64,000 nucleotides of DNA, taken from the NCBI GenBank assembly GCA_002007465.1, contig LNAC01000036.1, positions 880,881-944,880 of the forward strand, in the 5' to 3' direction. The DNA is from Ailurus styani (lineage: Eukaryota; Chordata; Mammalia; Carnivora; Ailuridae). Positions 56,400-64,000 of this stretch are shown in pieces. A model generated the notes under the pieces. It searched no databases. It was not told the origin of the DNA and saw only the letters and a program-made list of their open reading frames with translations. The position numbers were made by a program, and so were the translations under genes. Positions within the stretch are counted from its first letter, which is position 1; the number at the start of each line of letters is the position of its first letter.

Positions 56400-59335
56400 G
56401 CATAGTTCTTAACTCATTCAATCAGTTCAGGATTATCCTAATACCAAAACCAGACAAAGACATTATAAGGAAACTACATTATAAGAAGCAATGATAAACG
56501 TAAAAATCCCGAATAAAATATTAGCAAATTGAATCCAACAATATATGAAAAGAATTACACACTATGACTAACTGGGATTTATTTCAGATATGTAAGGCTG
56601 ATTCGACATTTGAAAATCAATTAATGTTATCCATCACCAACATCAATCAGTTAAAAAGAAAAATCACATGATCATATCAAAAGATGGAGAAAAAGCATTA
56701 GAAAAAAATCCAATACCTTTTCATGATAAAAACTCTCAATAACCTAGTCATAGAGGGGGAGCTTTTTCATCTTGATAAAGAATATCCACACACACACATA
56801 CAAAAAGCCTACAGTTGAGATCATAGTTAACAGTGAAAAACATAAAGCTCTCCCTTTAAGATGAGGTACAAGGCAAGGATATCACCACTAATCACTACTT
56901 TTCAGTATTATACTGGAAATTCTAGGCAATGCAACAGCCAAGAAAATAAAATAAAAGGTACTCTTATTGGTGGAAAAAAAAGAAGCAAAGCTCTTTCTTT
57001 TAGATGACAGACCATCTACATAGGAAATCTAAAAGGCTAGAGGCATGCATACATGAATGCAAACACACATATACACAAATTCTGAAATTAATAAGCAATT
57101 AAAGGAAGGTTGCAGGACACATGGTTAATATATAAAAGTTAATCACTTTCCTATATACCAGTGATGGAGTGACATTTGAAATTTTAAAAATCTCATCTAC
57201 ATTGGCACCCAGTGTGTGAAATATTTACATATAAATATAGCAAAATATGTACAAATTTCAAAGGAAAACTACAATACTGTGATGAATAAAATCAAAGAAC
57301 ACCTCAAAAATATAGAGAGATATTCCATGTTCATAGATAGGAAGACTCGGTATCATCAACATGTCAGTTCTTCACAACTTGATTTATAGATTAAATGCAA
57401 TCTCAGTAAAAATTCCATAGTTATCTATAGTGACAAAACATTTTGAAGTATATATGGAGAGGAAAAAGACCCCAAACAGTCAACATAATATTGAAGGAAG
57501 AATAATAGAGTTAAAACACTGACACTATCCAACTTCAAGACATACTATAATGCTACATTAATCAAGATACTGCAATACTGGTGAAAGAACAAAGAGATCA
57601 AACAAGCAGAATAAAGTGCCCCAAAATACACCTACATAAATATAGTCAACTGAACTTTAATAAAGGAGCAAAGGCAAATCAATGAAGCAAATAGCAAATA
57701 GCAGAGGACCAGCTGGACATCCACCTGCAAAAAAAGGAATCTGGACAGAGACCTTACGCCCTTCACAAAAATTAACTCAAAAGGAGCATAGACCTAAATG
57801 GAAAATACAAAACTATAAAACTCCTAGAAGATAACACAGGAGGAAATCTAGATAACATTGGGGATAGCAGTGAATTTTTAGATATAGCAACAAAGTATGA
57901 TCCATGAAAGAAATCAACGATAAGCCAGACTTGATAAAAATTAAAAATTTCTGCTCTGTAAAAGGCAGTATCAAGAGATGAGAAGACAAGCCACACACTC
58001 CAAGAATGTATTTGTAAAACAGACATCTGGAAAAGGACTATATCCAGAAAAGTATTCAAAATATACAAAGAACTCTTAAAACTATAAGAAAATAACCTGA
58101 TTGAAAAATGGGTTGAAGACTTTAACAGACACCTCATCAAAGAAGATATAAAACTGGCAAATACTCATGTAAAAAGATACTTCGCATCATATGTCATTAG
58201 TTAAAGCACAAAAAGAGGGGGTCCTGGGTGGCTCAGTCAGTTACACATCTGACCCTTGGGTTTCAGCTCAGGTCATATGAGATTGAGCACCAAATCAGGA
58301 CCCATACTCAGTAAGGAGTCTGCTTGAGTTTATCTTTCTCTCCCCCTCTCACCCTCCCCATTACATACACACACTCTCTCTCTCTCTAAAATAAATAAAT
58401 GTATCTTTTAAAACAGTAACAATGATGAGATACAACCCATCTATTAGAATGGTCAAAATCTAGAGCACTGACGACACCAAATGCTGGTGAGGACATGGAG
58501 CAACAAAAACTCTCATCCATCGTCAATGAGGATGCAAAATGGTACAGCCACTTTGGAAGACAATCTGACAGAGGTTTATTTGCAAAACTAAACATACTTT
58601 CACCATACGATCCAGTAATCACACTTCCAGGTATTTACCCAAAGGTGTTAAAAACTTATGTTCACACAAACACCTGCACATGGATGTTCATAACAGTTTT
58701 ACTGCTAACTGCCAAAATTTGGAAACAATGAAGATACCCCTCTGCAGGTAAATGGATAAAGTGTGGTACACATATAGACAATGGACTATTATTCAGTACT
58801 GAAAAGAAATAAACTATTGAGCCATGAAAGACACAAAGGAATTTTTAAATGCATGTTATTAAATAAAAGAAGCCAGTCTGAAAAGGCTACATACCATATG
58901 ATTCCAACTATGTGGTATCCTGAAAAAGGCAAAACTATCAAGATGGTAAAAAGATGAGTGGTTGCCAGGGATTAAGAGGTGGGAAGAGGGGAAAGAATAA
59001 ATATGCAGATCACAGGAGATTTTTAGAGCAGTGAAAATATTGTACATGACACTGTAACTATGAATACATGTCATTACACATTTGTCCAGACTCATAGACT
59101 GCACAACACCAGGAATGAAATATATAATAAACTATGGACTTTGGGTGATTATAATGTGTCAATGTAAAGTCATCCTTTGTAACAAATATACCAAACTGAT
59201 GGGGGGATATTGATAATAGGGAAGGCTACAAACATGTGGGGGCAGGAGGCATATGGGAAATTTCTGTTCCTTTCAATTTTGCTGTGAACCTAAAACTACT
59301 CTAAAAACAAAGTCTAAGTTCAAAAATAATAAGAA
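56400..59335 (+). mobile_element. Large old L1 fragment: ORF2 from the RT region to the 3' UTR
   Basis: About 2.9 kb of sense L1. Blocks in order: TAATACCAAAACCAGACAAA near 56438, 'AACTGGGATTTATTTCAGAT' near 56570, 'GATCATATCAAAAGATGGAG' near 56670, AATTCTAGGCAATGCAACAG near 56917, 'TACTATAATGCTACATTAAT' near 57543, and the ORF2 C-terminal block at 58495-58731 (SPYDPVITLPGIYPK). It ends with the L1MA/L1MC-like 3' end at 59100-59320. Dozens of disablements. A SINE at 58216-58413 interrupts it. Open frames on the minus strand here, including one of 122 codons, are antisense L1. Confidence 0.92.
58216..58413 (+). mobile_element. Older CAN-SINE inside the L1
   Basis: Sense SINE: 'GGTCCTGGGTGGCTCAGTCA' near 58219, a degraded B-box region, CT-rich linker and AAAATAAATAAATG tail. 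L1 sequence resumes at about 58420. Confidence 0.92.
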
Positions 59336-59689
59336 GGAACAAAAGAGTCATGACTTGAGGAAGTTAGTCTAGAAAACATCTCAGAGAAGATGGGTACAAA
59401 ATATGTGTATAAGATACACATATTTTATATGGTTAAAATACCTTTGGAAGTATACTTCAGAGTAGTAAATTACACATAATATCCCTCTGGGTAAAAAAGG
59501 TATATCTGGGAAATACACAGTACAATTGTATGCTATATCCTTTTGTAACTTTGGAATTTTGAATCATGTGAATGTATTTTTATTCAAAAGTTGAATAAAC
59601 AAAAGTATTTTTATAAGAAAATTAAGAATTCCTAAAATAGCTCAAAATATTAAGCAAGCATTTCATAAAACTAGGACATTAGAAGAGTT

Positions 59690-60215
59690 TGGGCTAATTT
59701 ATATCAGTTAGCATTTGCTGTATAACAAATAAACCCCAGCTTAGTAAGTTAAATCATCAACTATTTATGTAGCTCTTAATTTTGTGACTCACCAATTTAG
59801 GTTGAGATCATATAGATAGTTCTTCAGATTTGGGCCTGGCTTAGCTGAAACTACCTAAGCTTTTGGATTTATAGGGTGCCTGGGGTTGGATGGTCCATGA
59901 TATGCCTGGATAGGGATGGCAGGCATGACTGGGACCTCTTCCCATTTTGTCTCCCATCCCCTAGTAGGCTTGCCTTGGCTTGTTCACATTGTAGTCAAAT
60001 GAGTCCAAGAACAGCCAGGGTGGAAGCTGCAACATCTCTTGAGTCTTGATCTGAACCTTCTCACATGATCAGACACCACAAAGCCAGCCATATTTATATG
60101 CTAGGGAAATAAGCTCCAACTCTTGATGGGAGGAGATAAAATACTATCATGATTTCAGTGTCTGTAACTAACTATATTCAGTGTCATAACTAATGCTGAA
60201 TTACTCTTAGAATGG
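59690..60215 (+). repeat. Ancient interspersed repeat, family not fixed
   Basis: 'GCATTTGCTGTATAACAAAT' near 59711, 'ATTTTGTGACTCACCAATTT' near 59779, 'TAGGCTTGCCTTGGCTTGTT' near 59965 and 'CTTGATGGGAGGAGATAAAA' near 60122 follow a common mammalian repeat that I recognise but cannot name with certainty (LTR or DNA type). Confidence 0.5.
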
Positions 60216-60490
60216 AGATGTAAACCATATCATTGCCTCCTAGCCAAGTCTTAACATTTTTAATGAGAGATCTACAGTTTACAATAAATCATATTAATTA
60301 TGAATATGATTTAAAACATGTCTGTGTTTCTAACTTCAGAATATTGGGGACAGATCTAGGTTCCTTTGTGATAAACTTCTGTCGTGATAATTAAACAGTC
60401 TCCCTTCTAGATGTTTTCTTCCATAATCTCTAACATGACATAACTCCTACTGTCATTAATGACTATTTTTAGCTTTAAAAGTACACAAAA

Positions 60491-60672
60491 GGGCGCCTGG
60501 GTGGCTCAGTGGGTTAAAGCCTCTGCCTTCAGCTCAGGTCATGATCTCAGCGTCCTGGGATCGAGGCCCGCATCCGGCTCTCTGCTCAGCAGGGAGCCTG
60601 CTTCCTCCTCTCTCTCTGCCTACTTGTAATCTCTCTCTGTCAAATAAATAAATAAAATCTTTTAAAAAAAAA
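60491..60672 (+). mobile_element. CAN-SINE, young
   Basis: Full-length young copy; TSD TACACAAAA at 60482-60490 and 60673-60681. Confidence 0.95.
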
Positions 60673-60864
60673 TACACAAAAAATCGTTCTAGTTTCTGAT
60701 GTCCTCTAACACCTGCAAATTCTGTGCAGCATATGCCACTGTTGCTTTCCTCCATACATTCTTTGGGCTCATCTCTAAGTATGTATTTTAACCAGATTGC
60801 ACTTCATGAATTCTTCAAAAGGTCATATTGCTTATGTGTCTTTAATCAAGACCATTTCCACCAT

Positions 60865-60975
60865 TTATTAGCTCTTTGACATCAGACTTGGTTCGCTTCT
60901 GTAAGTTCAGCTTATTTACCTATAAAATAGAAATACTGCTATCTCCTTCATGTGATTTTCATGAAACTAAGAAAA
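60865..60975 (-). repeat. MIR SINE relic, antisense
   Basis: 'ATTAGCTCTTTGACATCAGA' near 60867, 'CAGCTTATTTACCTATAAAA' near 60908 and 'CTTCATGTGATTTTCATGA' near 60946: antisense MIR order. Confidence 0.65.
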
Positions 60976-61325
60976 AGTGAGTCTTGGCTGTTTCCCTCTT
61001 TGTTGCCCTTTGTTTTTCCAACCATTTACCAGCTCTTCTATCTCATGTCACATGTTAAGAATAAAAGCTTGAAGATTCAGTTGCTTCTCACAGAGAGACC
61101 CATAGCAATGACCCACACCATCCACTCAACAACCACACCTGGTTTATTGGTTTCACATCAATGGAATCCTAATCATGTACTTATTCTGATAACTCAGTGG
61201 GGTTCTTCATTGTCTATAAAAAGGAGAAACATGTAGGGTGAGTATCATAATGGTAATGACAGTGATAATATAATAATAGCTCTGCTATTTGGATTTAATA
61301 CTGATAACCACCATATCAAGAAAAA
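60976..61325. other. Unassigned sequence
   Basis: No gene or repeat recognised. Confidence 0.45.
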
Positions 61326-61327
61326 AG

Positions 61328-61480
61328 CTCTATTTCTTATTCCCATTTTAGAGACAAAACACTGAGCTTCAGTGTTGAATTGCCTGGGGTTACAATAGCT
61401 ATTAGGCAGTGCAACTAAGATTTTAAATATAATTCTACTACACTCCAGAAGTCTTGCTCTTAAACAGTACTCCACACTGT
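61328..61480 (+). repeat. MIR SINE relic
   Basis: 'TTCCCATTTTAGAGACAAAA' near 61341 and CAATAGCTATTAGGCAGTGC near 61393 are the MIR centre and 3' part. Confidence 0.65.
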
Positions 61481-62888
61481 AAAAATGAATATAGTTGTGA
61501 ATTTTTCATTGATTTGTTGACATTAAAACTGTCACTAATCATATTTATGATTCTTCAATAAAAGCTTTAAAAATTTTTTCTAGACTCGAGTGATATTCAG
61601 ACACAACAAAAAACAGGAATTCAAGAAAAATGTCTACAGCTATCATAGGATCAGATATAAATTAGCCCTAATTACTCGAGTCTAGTAAGGTTGGGATGTG
61701 GACCTGCAGTGATGATAATGGGATTCAGTGGACATACGTTCTGGGCTCTGGAGAATGGGGTGATAGGTGGCAATTATCATTAGTGACTTTTGAATAAAGA
61801 TGTTGGAGTCTTCTCACTCATTAGACCAAACAGTTCAATGGTCATTAGAAGTGGCTGTAAAAGGCACTGAAATACCATCAGAAAGGGGGTAATGATTATC
61901 ACTGTAGCAACCTATTATTTCTATAATGGTGGTGTGATTAAGAAATCAACATCAGACATTATTCTCCATCAGCTGTGGCTTTTAAAAGCTGATGACAGTG
62001 GTCACAAATCAAACTTGGAACGGTTTCTATACCTTTAGTGGAACTCACATGGCACAGACCACTTTCTTTTCCAACTGTGACTTTAATTTGAATATTATCA
62101 GGGGCAGGTCAAAACAGATGTGCTATAAATCACTCCAGAAGTTTGGTCAGAGTTGGAGGCATACACACAACATTCACTATGAAAAAGAGACTGCAGTTTT
62201 ACAGTCATGGTTTGTTACAAATCTCTCAGGAACAAGAACACAGATGCAGTTGTCACTTTTTTTTTTCTTTATGCACTGGTTGTAAATACAAGATGCGGGG
62301 CTTTGTTAAAGAGTAATACATCATATCACAAGGACGACACCACCCAGATTCTATGTTAGGAGAAGGAACTGGGTAGAATACATAGTAAATTAAAAGACAT
62401 AAAAACTATACTAGAGGACATTATGCTTAAAAAAAACAAATTCTCATTATTTTGAATAAGAATTTGAATTCTTAAAGTCTGACCTAAACGACAATTATAG
62501 CTGGATATTTACAATGAAAAATATGTAGAAAACCTACAAGCACTAAGTCAGTGATTATGCACTTGCTAAAAACATGTGCTCGGCATTTTTTTAATTCCCT
62601 AATTAAATCCTAATTAGGATGTGCAGTGGAGTGTTAATTTTTGCTAGCTATACCTCCAAGGCATTTTTTTACACCTTCAGAAGCCTAAGCTTATTCAGAT
62701 ATGTAAGAGATAATTATCAATAAAAAGGACCACCACATTGTTGGCTTGGAGAGTTGCTTATGTATGGTTTCTGTTTCTACCTCAACAGCCCAGGGGACCT
62801 ATGTGTGATGATGAACTGCAACATTGTCCTCAGCTGCCTAATAGGTAAAGTAGGGCTTTTTCTGCATCCTCAAGCCAAGGCTTTCCTT
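61481..62888. other. Mostly unique sequence; possible regulatory texture
   Basis: No repeat or gene recognised. 61920-62300 and 62560-62760 have a dense, non-simple texture. The second interval includes TAATTA-type motifs at 62599-62616 and an AGATAATTATCA palindrome near 62708. Conserved noncoding elements often look like this, but only alignment can show conservation. Confidence 0.35.
62607..62620. promoter_or_regulatory. Homeodomain-type palindrome (predicted)
   Basis: Perfect 14-bp palindrome ATCCTAATTAGGAT, with a second TAATTA eight bases upstream start to start region (near 62599). TAATTA is the core bound by many paired and Antennapedia-class homeodomain proteins. Prediction only. 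Confidence 0.2.
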
Positions 62889-62890
62889 CC

Positions 62891-62936
62891 AAAAAAAAAA
62901 GAGAGAGAGAGGGAGAGAGAGAGAGAGAGAGAGAAG
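62891..62936. repeat. A10 followed by (GA)n microsatellite
   Basis: Ten A, then about 17 GA units with one GG interruption. Confidence 0.95.
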
Positions 62937-62983
62937 CCTGTGGAGATGCTAAACAAATCTGAATATAAGGTGTACTGCCAGTC

Positions 62984-63010
62984 AGGAGTATTCAAACTTT
63001 GAATACTCCT
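62984..63010. repeat. Perfect 13-bp-arm palindrome
   Basis: AGGAGTATTCAAA (62984-62996), one C, then its exact complement (62998-63010). Confidence 0.97.
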
Positions 63011-63278
63011 AACAACACGGAGGGCTAACTTCTCTGCTGCTTCAGGCTCAGAATTCATGAAATCTGCTTTGACTTGATATCCTGTGCTTTACAATTAAAG
63101 GACAGGTTCTATGCTGAGAGTTGGGCATTATCCTTCTTAATTATTCTCCAAAGATTTTTTGGAGAAGATTTCCAGTATCCTTTCTTTTTCCTATGTTGTC
63201 AATTCATATTTAAGGTTTTATTTTTTTTCTAATTGTTATCCAATCTGCCAAAATATTTGGTCCCCTTATCTGTTAAAG
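63011..63278. other. Unassigned sequence
   Basis: No gene or repeat recognised. Confidence 0.45.
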
Positions 63279-63279
63279 A

Positions 63280-63365
63280 CCTACATTAGGTACAGAGTAA
63301 GACATGTGTAAGACATGCACAAAGCTCTATCTTTAAGAACTTACAGTTTAGAAAGGAAAACAGGG
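63280..63365 (-). repeat. L2 trace, antisense
   Basis: 'CTATCTTTAAGAACTTACAG' and TTAGGTACAGAGTAAGACAT fit the antisense L2 3' pattern. Short and decayed. Confidence 0.45.
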
Positions 63366-63394
63366 ATAGTCGTAGCATTGATAATATTATACTA

Positions 63395-63600
63395 GTAACA
63401 GTAACAACCAACAATTATTTCATTCTTGCCATACAATAGCCATTTTATAGTTTCCTCACACACAAGCTTCTGTATCATCCTTTGCAACAACTTTCAGACG
63501 CAAAATAGGCAATTTCTACATAGTTTATTCATATGGAAATGAAAATCAGAAAACTTAAGGAAACTAGGTCTAGAAGTAGCAGAGTCAGAATACTTCACTT
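63395..63600 (+). repeat. MIR SINE relic
   Basis: 'CATTTTATAGTTTCCTCACA' near 63442, 'ATGGAAATGAAAATCAGAAA' near 63533 and 'GAAGTAGCAGAGTCAGAATA' near 63573, in MIR order. Confidence 0.6.
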
Positions 63601-64000
63601 CTCTTTTTCTGGACAAAGACAGATGAATGACCAGAATGAGGAGATATCTTAAAACCATGATATGTGTAGTGGGTAAGAAAAGTGAGGTAAGAAGCCTGGA
63701 TGAGAGAAAATTATGAATATGGGGGAAGTGGTGTGGGTGGAGAAGAGCACAGAGTATCTAAAAAGCTGTTATATGGAAAAGGAAGAAGGAACCAAGAATT
63801 GCGGGCTCATAGTCCTTAGGGTAGTTTCTTGGGAAGATTTTACCAGTAAGAACTTTTTATTGACAATTACGAATTTTTTTAAATTTTTTCCACCTAAAAA
63901 TGTTAACTATGAGACTAATTATTTGAAGAAACTGCACGAAAATTCCTCCTTCCCCCTACTTTGCTATACACTAGCATATCTCATTCATTTTAAACTATAG
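63601..64000. other. Unassigned sequence to the right edge
   Basis: No gene or repeat recognised. An open frame from 63713 runs to near the window end but has no recognised family and lies in AT-rich sequence. Confidence 0.45.

Noticed and set aside
57772..58140. 122-codon open frame on the minus strand
   Set aside because: It lies antisense to the ORF2 part of a large old L1.
1..64000. Search for tRNA, snRNA, Y RNA, 7SK or snoRNA genes
   Set aside because: The only tRNA-like sequences are the heads of CAN-SINEs. No other small-RNA signature was recognised by eye; tRNAscan-SE and Infernal would be decisive.
1..64000. A novel multi-gene or defence-type system
   Set aside because: Nothing in the window has clustered intact coding genes; the content is mammalian intergenic or intronic DNA.

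Overview
This is AT-rich mammalian nuclear DNA, gene-poor, and most likely from a mustelid-type caniform carnivoran (mink, ferret, otter or badger group). The evidence is about a dozen young tRNA-Lys-derived CAN-SINEs with the head 'GGGCGCCTGGGTGGCTCAGT', the variant 'GGGTTAAAGCC' and a CT-rich tail ending in (AAATA)n. There are also three near-identical 3' ends of a young carnivore L1. I see no dog-type SINEC_Cf copies. The lineage call rests on remembered repeat consensus sequences, not on a database search.

I find no intact protein-coding gene. Every long open frame I examined falls in transposon debris, antisense to a pseudogene, in a simple repeat, or in unremarkable AT-rich sequence. 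The one recognisable gene relic is a 5'-truncated, frameshifted processed pseudogene of ribosomal protein RPS2 (minus strand, about 17494-17940). The window is therefore either intergenic or inside large introns. Three short stretches (4644-4708, 38528-38582, 45785-45874) carry splice-site-like borders and open frames. They are reported as unproven exon candidates.

Layout: 1-0.9 kb old L1 debris; 1.4-2.1 kb an LTR-like relic followed by a young truncated L1 with a perfect target-site duplication (TSD); 2.4-2.5 kb a (CA)n(CG)n tract; 3.5-8.3 kb a dense stack of CAN-SINEs and L1 tails, including one SINE nested inside another and two single-N assembly marks; 8.3-11.5 kb mostly unique; 11.5-14.8 kb L1 fragments, one about 1.9 kb long with a SINE inside; 15.8-17.9 kb a pentanucleotide repeat, three SINEs and the RPS2 pseudogene; 19.4-20.9 kb an MLT1-type LTR, L2 and MIR; 21-27 kb mainly unique; 27-32.2 kb an L1 tail, MIRs and SINEs; 32.6-48.6 kb sparse repeats (L2, MIR, a DNA transposon, LTR-like relics, a (CA)26 tract, a three-copy 35-bp minisatellite); 49.4 kb a perfect 28-bp-arm hairpin; 50.7-59.3 kb L2 and three old L1 segments with SINEs; 59.7-64 kb an old repeat, one young SINE, MIR/L2 traces and otherwise unique sequence with homeodomain-type palindromes.

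I found no evidence of a new multi-gene system. The most notable signals are structural: the perfect hairpin at 49447-49507, the three-copy minisatellite at 46321-46425, the candidate exons, and the retroelement and assembly oddities at 7.6-8.3 kb. Family names for old repeats are from memory and their boundaries are approximate.
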